Position numbers and translations under genes: made by a program
Notes under the pieces: generated by a model
Told to the model about the DNA's origin: nothing
The model's input: only the letters and a program-made list of their open reading frames with translations
The model's database searches: none
Part shown: piece after piece, positions 41,232 through 49,730 of the stretch
Numbering within the stretch: the first letter of the stretch is position 1
Layout: each line of letters begins with the position of its first letter
Source of the DNA: Umezawaea sp049997955
GTDB taxonomy: Bacteria > Actinomycetota > Actinomycetes > Mycobacteriales > Pseudonocardiaceae
DNA: 64,000 bases
NCBI GenBank assembly: GCA_049997955.1
Contig: JAEBDY010000002.1
Span: 310,001 to 374,000 of the forward strand
Direction of reading: 5' to 3'

Positions 41232-42568
41232 GACTTGCTCCCCTCGAGAACCGCGGACGCGCCCGCGGCCGCACTGACCTTGCCGGCTCCACGCGAACCG
41301 GTGAAGCCGCCGAACTCGTACGCCGTCTCGGCGTGCTCGGCCTCGTCGACGCCGCTCACCTCTGCCTCTTCGTCAGCCCGGAAGCCGACGGTGAGCTTGA
41401 CCAGGTAGCCGAGTGCCAGCGAGAGGACGAACGAGTACGCCATGACCGCGAGAGCACCGACGACCTGGCGCCACAGCTGGTCGACGCCGCCACCGTAGAG
41501 CAGGCCGTCGATGCCCGCCGGAGCGGCGGAGCTGGCGAAGAAGCCGATCAGGATGGTGCCGGACAGACCACCGACGAGGTGCACGCCGACGACGTCGAGC
41601 GAGTCGTCGAAGCCGAAGCGGTACTTGAGGCTGACCGCCAGGGCGCAGAGCGCACCGGTGATCGCACCGACCGCGATGGCGCCCAGCGGGGTGACCGCGG
41701 AACACGCCGGGGTGATCGCGACCAGGCCCGCGACGACACCGGACGCCGCACCCAGCGTGGTGGCGTGGCCGTCGCGGATCCGCTCCACGAGCAGCCAGGC
41801 GAGCATGGCGGCGCAGGTGGCGACGGTGGTGTTGATGAAGGTGACGCCCGCGGTGGCGTTGGCGCCCAGCGCGGAACCCGCGTTGAAGCCGAACCAGCCG
41901 AACCACAGGAGACCGGCGCCGAGCACGACCAGGGGGAGGCTGTGCGGCTTCATCCGGTCCTTGGGCCAGCCGACGCGCTTGCCCAGCACGATGGCCAGCG
42001 CGAGACCCGCGGCACCGGCGTTGATGTGGACGGCCGTGCCACCGGCGAAGTCGATCGCGAGGAGCTTGTTGGCGATCCAGCCGCCCGCGCTCGTCACGTT
42101 GCCCGCTTCGTCCTTGACGTCGAAGTCGAACACCCAGTGGGCGACCGGGAAGTACACGATCGTGGCCCACAGGCCCGCGAAGAGCAGCCACGGGCCGAAG
42201 CGGGCGCGATCGGCGATCGCGCCGGAGATCAGTGCCACGGTGATGATCGCGAACATCGCCTGGAAGGCGACGAACACGGTGCTCGGGAGGGTGCCGAACA
42301 AGGACTCCTTGTCCAGCAGGCCGTCGAGGGCGAAGAAGTCGACCGGATTGCCCACGAGGCCACCGGCGACGTCGTCACCGAATGCCGTGGAGTACCCGAA
42401 CAGCACCCAGAGGACACCCACGACGCCCATGGCGCCCAGGCTCATCATCATCATGTTGAGCACACTCTTCGAACGGACCATGCCTCCGTAGAAGAAGGCG
42501 AGTCCCGGCGTCATCAACAGCACCAGTGCGGCACTGGTCAGCACCCAGGCGGTGTCCCCTGTGTTCAC
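41228..42568 (-). CDS. amtB: Ammonium transporter
   Basis: 446 residues, eleven membrane helices. Begins with NTGDTAWVLTSAALVLLMTP and the family signature FAGGTAVHINAGAAGLA (with a conserved His of the pore) and GFNAGSALGANATAGVTF. A C-terminal cytosolic tail can bind PII. I choose GTG 42568 (NTGDTAW), because GGAGG is five bases upstream; GTG 42580 would add four residues. First gene of amtB-glnB, under probable GlnR control. Confidence 0.96.
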   Translation of the reverse strand: MNTGDTAWVLTSAALVLLMTPGLAFFYGGMVRSKSVLNMMMMSLGAMGVVGVLWVLFGYSTAFGDDVAGGLVGNPVDFFALDGLLDKESLFGTLPSTVFVAFQAMFAIITVALISGAIADRARFGPWLLFAGLWATIVYFPVAHWVFDFDVKDEAGNVTSAGGWIANKLLAIDFAGGTAVHINAGAAGLALAIVLGKRVGWPKDRMKPHSLPLVVLGAGLLWFGWFGFNAGSALGANATAGVTFINTTVATCAAMLAWLLVERIRDGHATTLGAASGVVAGLVAITPACSAVTPLGAIAVGAITGALCALAVSLKYRFGFDDSLDVVGVHLVGGLSGTILIGFFASSAAPAGIDGLLYGGGVDQLWRQVVGALAVMAYSFVLSLALGYLVKLTVGFRADEEAEVSGVDEAEHAETAYEFGGFTGSRGAGKVSAAAGASAVLEGSKS

Positions 42569-42614
42569 GTCGACCTCCACTGCATGTCGGTTGCAGGGAG
42601 CATCGAAGTGTCCT

Positions 42615-42684
42615 GTTTCGGCTGGTTGCGCCGAAGGTTTCGCGGAGGTGAACTGTGAGGTGGCTGGTGTTACGGATGGGTTTC
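42615..42684. promoter_or_regulatory. Candidate GlnR boxes upstream of amtB
   Basis: Read on the minus strand, GAAAC (42680-42684) is followed after exactly six bases by GTAAC (42669-42673). A second GAAAC (42637-42641) is followed by n6, CGCAA, n6, GAAAC (42615-42619). The alternation of GTnAC- and GAAAC-like half-sites at six-base spacing is the actinobacterial GlnR pattern. The boxes lie 35-116 bases upstream of the amtB start. Confidence 0.65.
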
Positions 42685-42824
42685 GCGCGCTTTATCGGAC
42701 AAGTTCCGGTCACGAACCTGGATTTCCGGCCGTGACTGTGCGCTGGTGGCGTTGATCTGTTCAGGTACTGGTTCCGCGTCTCGATCGGGGCGGATGACCT
42801 TGGCGAACACTTTCGGTAACGGCG

Positions 42825-42938
42825 TTACGCCTCGCGCACCACGCGGCAGGGGTTACCGGCTGCGAGCACGTGGTCGGGGACGTCCCGCGTCACGGCGCCG
42901 CCCGCGCCGACGACCGAGTTGATCCCGATGGTCACGCC
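42825..42938 (-). pseudogene. C-terminal remnant of a hexapeptide-repeat O-acetyltransferase
   Basis: About 37 residues, GVTIGINSVVGAGGAVTRDV, then PDHVLAAGNPCRVVREA and a stop. This matches the end of maltose/galactoside O-acetyltransferases (left-handed beta-helix coil plus NPCRVxRE). Nothing acetyltransferase-like precedes it, and no start is sensible, so it is a decayed fragment. Confidence 0.8.
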
Positions 42939-43003
42939 GGGGGCCGCCGACTCCCAATGCTGCCCGCGGCGCTCGTGGTCCTCCACGGGTGCCAGGGTCC
43001 GGA

Positions 43004-43044
43004 GGCGGTGCAGGGGCGCCGGACATGGTCGGTGCCCCTGCCGC
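43004..43044 (-). terminator. Hairpin after the broken hydrolase gene
   Basis: GGCGGTGCAGGGGC (43004-43017) pairs with GCCCCTGCCGCC (43033-43044) with a two-base bulge, seven bases past the hydrolase stop. Confidence 0.6.
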
Positions 43045-44567
43045 CTCACGTCAGCGCAGCCAGCCGGGGATGCCCGGCTTCGGGCCTGCCGGCAGGTCGG
43101 TGGTGGTGCTGCTGGTGTCCATGGTGGTCGTCGTCGGCGGTTCCACCGCTGCGCAGCGGGTGCCGTCGCGGGGAACGGTCAGGGTGATGAGGTAGGCGTC
43201 GGTCGCGCCCTGGGTGCAGGTGGAGCGGTCGTAGACGCCGTGGCCCCAGCCCTCGTAGGTGAGCAGGACGGTCTTGTCGCGGCTCTGGCGGTGGGCGTTG
43301 GCGGCCCACGCGTACGCGGTGGCCGGGTCGTGCAGGGCGTTGAGCATGAGGATCTTCGGCGCGGTGGTGATGCGCAGGCGGTGCTGCGGGTTGCTGGCCT
43401 TCGGCGGGTAGCCGATGCAGCTCGTCATGGCGTAGTGGCCGAGCGCGCTTCCGCGCACGTGCGGGGCGAGGCGCCTGGCGTCCGCGACGAGGCCGTCGAG
43501 TTCGCGGTTGTTCTTGATGCGGAACTGGAAGTCCTGGCAGAAGACGGCCGGGAACGGGTTGCGCGCGACCTCGTCGGCGAACGCGGACGCGGACGCTCCG
43601 GGCGCCGGGGTGCCGGAGCCGAGGCGGTCGAGCCAGTCCGCCAGGTAGGACCAGTCGGGGCCGTAGAAGATGCTGAAGGCGAGGCCGGTGATGTCGGCGG
43701 CGCTGACCACGTAGGTCGGGTCGTCGGGGTCCTTCAGTTCGCCGCGGTCGGCCTTGGCGAGCAGGTCGTCCCAGTACGCGGCGACGTCACGACCGTGCAG
43801 GGCGCAGGACTCGGTGCGGTCGCACCACTTCACGAACTCCCGGAACGAGTCCTCCGCGGTCGCGGCCTCGGTGCTGTTGAAGCCCTTCACGTCGAGGCTG
43901 TGGTCCATGTTGCTGTCGATCACCATGGCCCTGATGCGGTGGCCGAAGCGCTCGGCGTACTGCTGCCCATGATCGTGCCGTAGGAGAGGCCGCAGTAGTT
44001 GATCTTGCGCTCACCCAGCGAGTGCCGGAGGGCGTCCATGTCGTTGGTGACGGCGATGGTGTCGGCGTGGTCGAAGATCGGACCGCTCCTGGCGCGGCAG
44101 TCGTTCGCCAGCTCCTGGTTGTACGCCTTGAGCGCGGTGAACTCGGCGTCGTTCTCGGGGTACGGCGACACCTGCTTGTTCAGCAGCTCGACCGAGCACT
44201 GCACCGGCCGGCTGCGGGCAACACCGCGCGGGTCGAACCCGATGATGTCGAAGCTCGCCCGCACCTCCGGGCTGAAGTAGCTGTCCGCGCCGAAGGCGAA
44301 GTTGACGCCGGAACCGCCGGGACCACCGGGGTTGACCAGCATGATGCCGACGCGCTTGGCCGGGTCGGTCGCCTTGCGGCGGGCGACGGCGAGGTCGAAC
44401 TTCTCGCCGCGCGGCTCGTTCCAGTCGATGGGCAGGCTGAGCTTGCCGCACTCGACCTCCGGCACCTCTTCGCACGGCGCCCACGCGATGGAACCCGCAG
44501 GTCCACCTCCTGTCGTGCCGGTGGAGCCGCACCCGCGACCCCCGCCCCGATGAGCATCGTTCCGCTA

Positions 44568-44596
44568 GTGGTCGCGACCGTTAGTTCGTCAGGGGT
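44568..44596 (+). repeat. Left inverted repeat of the IS630-type element
   Basis: 29 bases, identical to the reverse complement of 46144-46172. It includes the stop codon of the passenger gene at 44581-44583. Confidence 0.93.
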
Positions 44597-44955
44597 TGCA
44601 TCCAAGCAGTGTGGTCGTTGAGGTAGAGCCCGCAGGCGCAGTCGAGTGCTTCTTGTGGTGTGCCGGCGTGGTACCCGCTGGGCAGGATCGAGTCCTCGTA
44701 GTCGTCGTGGCTGGCGCGATAGATGGCGAAGCCCCAGGTGGTGGCGGATCCGCTGTAGCGCAGCCGGAACAGCGGCATGGGTGTGCCGTCGGGAAGGCGA
44801 CCGGTGACATAGGCGAACGCGCCGTGGTGGCGGACGGTGAGATCGTCCAATTGGGGCCAGCGTTCTCGTGCTCGTGCCAGCAGACGCTGACGCAGCGAGG
44901 TCTTGGTGGACTCGGGCGGGACGGCCATGTGGTCCATGCTGCCCGATACCGTCAC
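44581..44955 (-). CDS. Passenger protein of the IS element, unknown function
   Basis: 124 residues, intact. No recognised domain; soluble, with RARERWPQLDDLTVRHHGAF, VTGRLPDGTPMPLFRLRYSG, ATTWGFAIYRASHDDYEDSI and DCACGLYLNDHTAW. I recall similar stand-alone actinobacterial proteins but can name no function. Its stop codon lies inside the left inverted repeat, so the gene is carried by the element rather than by the host locus. It is divergent from the transposase and may share a promoter region with it. Confidence 0.75.
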   Translation of the reverse strand: MTVSGSMDHMAVPPESTKTSLRQRLLARARERWPQLDDLTVRHHGAFAYVTGRLPDGTPMPLFRLRYSGSATTWGFAIYRASHDDYEDSILPSGYHAGTPQEALDCACGLYLNDHTAWMQPLTN

Positions 44956-44990
44956 GCCCTCATAGTCGATCTTCCTCGGGTGGGTGTCGT

Positions 44991-46144
44991 GTGGGGCCGT
45001 CCAGTCTGTATGTGGTCATTCTCGATGAGTCCGACCGGCGGGCGCTGGAGGCGGTCGTCCGCCGGGGTCGTGCCGAGCATCGTCAGGTGTTGCGGGCCCG
45101 GATCGTGTTGGCTGCCGCCGACGGCACTCCCAACGCGGTGACAGCGCGCAGATTGGGTGTCACCGCGGACACGGTCCGCAAGTGACGCAAACGATTCTGC
45201 CGAGATGGCCTGTCGGGTCTGGCCGACCGGCCACCTAGCGGACGGCCACGAGTCTTTCCTGCCGCGGTGGTGGCCGAGGTCAAGGCGCTGGCCTGTGAAC
45301 TGCCCGCCCAGGCCGGTGTCGCGCTGGCCTGGTGGAGTTGCCCGGAATTAGCTCGCGAGGCAGTCGGTCGGGGCGCGTGCGAGCGGGTGTCGGCGTCCAC
45401 GGTGCGTCGGTGGCTGGCCGCGGACGCGATCAAACCGTGGCAGCACCGGTCGTGGATCTTCCCTCGTGCCCCGTACTTCGCGGTCAAAGCCGCCAGAGTG
45501 CCGGACCTGTACGACCGGTTGTGGGAGGGGGAACTTTTGGGTGACAACGACTTCGTGATCAGCGCTGACGAGAAGCCCGGTGTCCAGGCGCGGTGCCGCA
45601 TCCATTCCAGTCTGCCCGCCGGTCCTGGCCGGGCGATGCGGGTCGAGCACGAATAAGCCCGGCTGGGCACTCTGGCCCACTTCGCCGCTTACGACGTGCA
45701 CCGGGCTCGGGTGTTCGGACGATGCGAGCCCACCACCGGTATCGTCCCGTTCACCCGGTTGGTCGAGCAGGTCATGACCACCGAGTCGTACGCCTCCGCC
45801 AGGCGGGTGTTCTGGGTGGTGGACCAGGGCGCGTCCCGCAAGAACTGGGCAGCCGCGGCCCGCATGTCCGACGCCTGGCCCAACGCGCACATGGTGCACT
45901 TGCCCGTGCACGCCTCCTGGCTCAACCAGGTGGAGATTTACTTTTCGGTCGTGCAACGTAAAGCACTGGCTCCGACGACTTCCTCGATCTCGACGACGTG
46001 ACCGAGCGGATTCTGTCCTTTCGGGACCGATACAACGTGACGGCTCGGCCCTTTGACTGGACATCAACGCGTGCCGATCTCAACCAGTTGTTGATCCGAC
46101 TCAGCCGTTACGACCGCCATACACCTCCACCACTGGCCGCCTGA
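44991..46144 (+). pseudogene. IS630-type transposase, two nonsense codons and one frameshift
   Basis: The N-terminal helix-turn-helix (LDESDRRALEAVVRRGRAEH, NAVTARRLGVTADTVRK) runs into TGA at 45183 where related proteins have Trp (VRKWRKRF). The same frame then continues (RKRFCRDGLSGLADRP to RAMRVEHE) until TAA at 45654, where Tyr is expected. It continues again to about 45973, where one base is lost (KALAP, then DDFLDLDDVTERILSF in the next frame). The DDE residues are recognisable: SADEK, WVVDQG and WLNQVEIYFS. The intact ancestor would be about 384 residues. The protein cannot be made as is. Confidence 0.88.
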
Positions 46145-46172
46145 CCCCTGACGAACTAACGGTCGCGACCAC
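46144..46172 (-). repeat. Right inverted repeat of the IS630-type element
   Basis: 29 bases, perfect mate of 44568-44596. The transposase stop codon (46142-46144) touches its inner edge. Confidence 0.93.
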
Positions 46173-46363
46173 TAGCGATCACGGCACCGAACGCCCTGAT
46201 GATCGATCGCACAGGTTCCTCCCCAGATCCTGTCCGTCCGCCGGAAGACCGGCGGACGGACCGAGGCTGGCAGCGGGGAACCAGGACGCACAACCGACTG
46301 GGGTCGCACAGGACAATCAACCTGGAGAGCGATTGCCCGCCCCCCGGGAGTACCGATATGCGG

Positions 46364-47404
46364 TCAGCCCTCGATGAGCCTGGCGTGCTCGGCGGGCAAC
46401 AGGTCCACCCAACGACGGGTCAGCGCCTCGTGGCCGCTCGCGGTGAGCGCGCCGAAGAGCCGCAGCCTGGCCATTCCGCCGTCGGGGAAGATGTCCAGCC
46501 GCGCGTGCGTCACCTCGACCTCGCCCGCCAGGCGGAACCGGTGGCGGGTGTCGGGTTGCAGCCTCGTCCGGGGCAGCAGGTCGAACCACGCGTCGGGGTC
46601 CTTGCGGGCGTCCCGGCCGAGAACCGAGGCCCAGCCCGGCGCGTTCCCCTTGAAGTGGCTGGTGTCCAGTTCCGCCAACGTGATCGTGCCCGCCTCGGCC
46701 AGCTTCAGCTCGACCCAGTCGTTGCCGTCGTCGCGGCGGCGCGAGGTCTCCCAGCCCTCGCCCATCAGCGTGGCCTGGCCGGGGGCGATCAGGTTGCTGG
46801 GCGAGCTGTAGAACATGTTGCTGCAGTCGGTGACCTGCGCGCCGTTCTCCAGCGCGGCCAGGTCCAGCGCTCCCGCGACGAGGAAGCGGGGATCGGCGAC
46901 GGGTTCGCCGAACACCCGCAGCCGGGCCACGCCGCCGTCGGGGTGCATGGTCAGCCGCACGTGGGTGTACCGGTGCTCGACCGCGACGTCGAAGAAGTGC
47001 TTCTGGTCGCCGCCCAACGGGGACTTGGGCACGAGCGGTTCCCAGTCGGCCGCCGCCAGCTCGTCCGGGGACGGGTAGCCCTCGACCGAGGTGGCCTCCA
47101 CCGACCCGTGCGGCGGGTAGTTGCCGGTGAAGAACGCCGTGTCGACCACGACCCCGCGCACGACACCGGGCAGTCCGAGGCGGACGACGGCCTGGTCGTT
47201 GCCCGGCGACCGGCGCCTGCGCGTCTCCCAGCCGTCGTACACCTGGCCCTTGTGACCGAAGGTGTAGGTCTGGTACGCGGGCTCGGGCGGCCTGATGAGG
47301 TTCTCGCGCTCGGCGAAGAACTCGTCGTTGGCCCACACCACGCTGCCGCCGACCGCGCGGGAAGCCAGGTCGGGGAGCCTCGTCCAGCCGGGCACTTCGC
47401 TCAT
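46364..47404 (-). CDS. alc: Allantoicase
   Basis: 346 residues. Hydrolyses allantoate to ureidoglycolate and urea. Two allantoicase repeats are seen: first WANDEFFAERENLI with YDGWETRRRR, second NMFYSSPSNLI with GEGWETSRRRDDGNDW. Both have the GxWETxRRR signature and end in HPDGGVARLRV/FPDGGMARLRL. ATG 47404 overlaps the allB stop (ATGA) and has GAGGAG upstream. Last gene of the six-gene operon. Confidence 0.96.
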   Translation of the reverse strand: MSEVPGWTRLPDLASRAVGGSVVWANDEFFAERENLIRPPEPAYQTYTFGHKGQVYDGWETRRRRSPGNDQAVVRLGLPGVVRGVVVDTAFFTGNYPPHGSVEATSVEGYPSPDELAAADWEPLVPKSPLGGDQKHFFDVAVEHRYTHVRLTMHPDGGVARLRVFGEPVADPRFLVAGALDLAALENGAQVTDCSNMFYSSPSNLIAPGQATLMGEGWETSRRRDDGNDWVELKLAEAGTITLAELDTSHFKGNAPGWASVLGRDARKDPDAWFDLLPRTRLQPDTRHRFRLAGEVEVTHARLDIFPDGGMARLRLFGALTASGHEALTRRWVDLLPAEHARLIEG

Positions 47405-48705
47405 GCGTCTCCTCTGCTCAGCAACCGCCCGAGCGGTTCCGTTCCGGTGATCTCGTTGCCGCGCAACCACGTCTGCCGCACGACGCCCGCGAGCGGACGA
47501 CCGTGGTACGGCGTGACGGGGTTGCGGTGGCGCAGCTTCGCGCGGTCGACGACGAACGCGTCGTCGGGCGCGAACACGCAGAAGTCGGCGTCACCGCCCA
47601 CCTTGACGCGCCCCTTGTTCGCCAAGCCGACCTGGTCGGCGGGGCTCGACGCCATCCACCGCACCACGTCGGTCAGCGCGTGACCTCGTTGCCTGGCCTG
47701 CGTCCAGACGGCGGGCAGGCCCAGTTGCAGGCTCGCGATGCCGCCCCACGCCGTGGCGAAGTCGCCCGCCTTCAGCTCCGGCGTGCACGGCGAGTGGTCG
47801 CTGGCGACCAGGTCGATCGTGCCGTCGGCGAGTCCGCGCCACAGCCCCTCGCGGTTGGCCGCCTCGCGGATCGGCGGGCAGCACTTGAACTGCGTGGCGC
47901 CGTCGCCGATCTCCTCGGCGGTGAACGTCAGGTAGTGCGGGCAGGTCTCGACGGTGATCTTGACGCCGTCCCGCTTGGCGGCCGCGATGACCGGCAGCGC
48001 GCCCGCGTTGGACAGGTGCAGGACGTGCGCCCGAGCGCCCGTCCGCCGGGCGGTCTCGATCACCTGCTCGATGGCGATCGTCTCGGCCGACGGCGGTCGG
48101 GACGCGAGGAACCCGGCGTAGTCCGGCAGCGAGTCGGTGACGGTGTGCGCGTCCTCCGCGTGGACGATCGTCAACGCGTCGAACGACCCCAACTCCTCAA
48201 GGGCGGCACTGAACTCCGACGGCTGGACCTGCGGGAACTCGTCCACGCCGGAGTGCAGCAGGAAGCACTTGAAGCCGAACACGCCCGCGTCGTGCAGGCC
48301 CCGCAGGTCGGGCAGGTTGCCGGGGATGATGCCGCCCCAGAACCCCACGTCGGTGTGGACCCGGCCGCGCGCGGTCCCGCGCTTGACCTCCAGCGCGGCC
48401 ACGTCGACCGTCGGCGGCAGGCTGTTGAGCGGCATGTCGACGATCGTCGTCACACCGCCCGCCGCGGCGGCCAGGGTCGCGGTCTCGAACCCCTCCCACT
48501 CGCTGCGGCCGGGGTCGTTGACGTGCACGTGCGTGTCCACGAGTCCGGGCAGCAGCACCTCGTCGTCGGCGAGCGCGATCACGCGGTCGCCGTCCAGCGC
48601 GGGCTCGATCGCCGCCACGCGACCGTCCCGCACGCCGACGGCACCCGAGATCTCGCCGTCCGGCGTGACCACTCTGCGGGCGCGGAACACCAGGTCGAAG
48701 GTCAT
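47401..48705 (-). CDS. allB: Allantoinase
   Basis: 434 residues. Opens the hydantoin ring of allantoin to allantoate. Dinuclear metal site: GLVDTHVHVNDPG (HxH), carboxylated Lys in VFGFKCFLLHSG, His in VETCPHYLTF with HVLHLSN, and Asp in LVASDHSPC. It belongs to the cyclic amidohydrolase (dihydropyrimidinase) family. Start ATG 48705, five bases after the glxK stop; couples to alc by a four-base overlap. Confidence 0.96.
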   Translation of the reverse strand: MTFDLVFRARRVVTPDGEISGAVGVRDGRVAAIEPALDGDRVIALADDEVLLPGLVDTHVHVNDPGRSEWEGFETATLAAAAGGVTTIVDMPLNSLPPTVDVAALEVKRGTARGRVHTDVGFWGGIIPGNLPDLRGLHDAGVFGFKCFLLHSGVDEFPQVQPSEFSAALEELGSFDALTIVHAEDAHTVTDSLPDYAGFLASRPPSAETIAIEQVIETARRTGARAHVLHLSNAGALPVIAAAKRDGVKITVETCPHYLTFTAEEIGDGATQFKCCPPIREAANREGLWRGLADGTIDLVASDHSPCTPELKAGDFATAWGGIASLQLGLPAVWTQARQRGHALTDVVRWMASSPADQVGLANKGRVKVGGDADFCVFAPDDAFVVDRAKLRHRNPVTPYHGRPLAGVVRQTWLRGNEITGTEPLGRLLSRGDA

Positions 48706-48710
48706 GCGGC

Positions 48711-49730
48711 TCACTCTTCCAGCCAGTCCCCCGCGATGCGACCGGCAAGCAGGACGAGCAGCCGTTCGGCGTCGGCGAGGCAGCGGGTCACGTCCGGTTC
48801 GACGTCGAGCAGGGCGTAGGCGGACTTCAGGCCTATCTCGGCAGGATCGACCTCGCACCGGCCCGCCACGGCGACCACGGGCACGCCCCCGGACGCCGCC
48901 GCCACGCCCGCGGGCGCCTTGCCGTGCCTGGTCTGCGCGTCGAGCGACCCCTCGCCGGTGATCACCAGCCGGGCACCGGGCAGCGCGTCGGCGAAGCCGA
49001 CGAGGTCGAGCACCACCTCGATGCCCGGTCGGCGGCGCGCGCCCAGCAGCGCCAGCGCGGCGAAGCCGATGCCGCCCGCCGCGCCCGCCCCAGGGGTGTC
49101 GGCGAACTCGTGGCCGATCTCGTCGGCCCACGCGCGCAGGCGTTCCTCCAGCACCTCGACGTCGGCCGCGGAAGCGCCCTTCTGCGGCCCGTACACCGCC
49201 GCCGCGCCGTTCGGGCCGAGCAGCGGGTTGTCCACGTCACTGGCCAGCACGACGTCGATGTCGGTGAAGTCCTTGCCCTCCAGGGCTTCCAGCATCCCGC
49301 GCCCGCCGTCGGTGCACGCGCTGCCGCCGACGCCGAGCACGATCCGCGTGCAGCCGATGTCCACCGCGCCGCGCAGGAGTTCGCCGGTGCCGCGGCTGGT
49401 CGCCGCCAAAGGAGCCAACGGGTGCAGCCCGGCCAGGCCGGACGCCGCCGCGACCTCCACGACGGCCGTGCCGCCGCGCACCGCGAACGAGGCCGCGACG
49501 GGTTTGCCGACCGGACCGGTGACCCACCGGCCGACGCGGGTGAAACCGGCGGCGACGGCGGCGTCGACCGTGCCGTCACCGCCGTCGGCCACCGGCAGGC
49601 AGCGCACGTCCAGGCCGGGGACCGCCTCCCGCAGGCCGCGCGCCACGGCGTCGGCGACCTGCGGGGCGGTGAGCGATCCCTTGAACTTGTCCGGCGCGAC
49701 CAGGACGTGACCGCCGTGACGCCCGGTCAC
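48711..49730 (-). CDS. glxK: Glycerate kinase (GlxK/GarK type)
   Basis: 339 residues. Phosphorylates D-glycerate, feeding glyoxylate carbon into glycolysis. Motifs of the glycerate kinase type-1 family: VLVAPDKFKGSLTAPQVADA, PVADGGDGTVDAA, LGVGGSACTDGGRGMLEAL, GASAADVEVLEERLRAW and ITGEGSLDAQTRHGKAPAGV. Start GTG 49730 overlaps the gcl stop by four bases. Confidence 0.95.
   Translation of the reverse strand: MTGRHGGHVLVAPDKFKGSLTAPQVADAVARGLREAVPGLDVRCLPVADGGDGTVDAAVAAGFTRVGRWVTGPVGKPVAASFAVRGGTAVVEVAAASGLAGLHPLAPLAATSRGTGELLRGAVDIGCTRIVLGVGGSACTDGGRGMLEALEGKDFTDIDVVLASDVDNPLLGPNGAAAVYGPQKGASAADVEVLEERLRAWADEIGHEFADTPGAGAAGGIGFAALALLGARRRPGIEVVLDLVGFADALPGARLVITGEGSLDAQTRHGKAPAGVAAASGGVPVVAVAGRCEVDPAEIGLKSAYALLDVEPDVTRCLADAERLLVLLAGRIAGDWLEE

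Larger units (their letters stand above)
44568..46172. mobile_element. IS630-type insertion sequence, 1605 bp
   Basis: Bounded by perfect 29-bp inverted repeats (44568-44596 and 46144-46172, tips GTGGTCGCGACC), with TA flanking both ends (44566-44567 and 46173-46174). TA duplication is the IS630/Tc1 hallmark. It holds a mutated DDE transposase gene (plus) and a small passenger gene (minus). It is inserted in the signal-peptide codons of the hydrolase pseudogene; removing it with one TA copy restores the frame there. Confidence 0.93.
43051..46212 (-). pseudogene. Exported alpha/beta hydrolase (TAP-like tripeptidyl aminopeptidase), broken by an IS and two frameshifts
   Basis: Rejoining across the IS element gives a signal peptide from GTG 46212 (RSIIRAFGAVIASGTMLIGA, then GVAGAA). 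A frame change is needed to enter the mature domain (APCEEVPEVECGKLSLPIDW) near 44500. The nucleophile is in NYCGLSYGTIMG. Just after it one G is lost from a G run at 43966-43968, and the rest (QQYAERFGHRIRAMVIDSNM onward, Asp in HDPATAYAW, His in GWGHGVYD) is in another frame. The parts cannot form one active protein, so this is a recent pseudogene. The last C-terminal part still reads open for 290 residues. Confidence 0.88.

Noticed and set aside
43920..43975. Programmed ribosomal frameshift in the alpha/beta hydrolase
   Set aside because: The gene has a second frame change and an IS in its signal peptide, so decay explains the data better; a slippery G run remains a formal possibility.
44991..46144. 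Programmed recoding in the IS630-type transposase
   Set aside because: Two separate nonsense codons (TGA and TAA) plus a distant frameshift do not fit known recoding; the gene is treated as dead.
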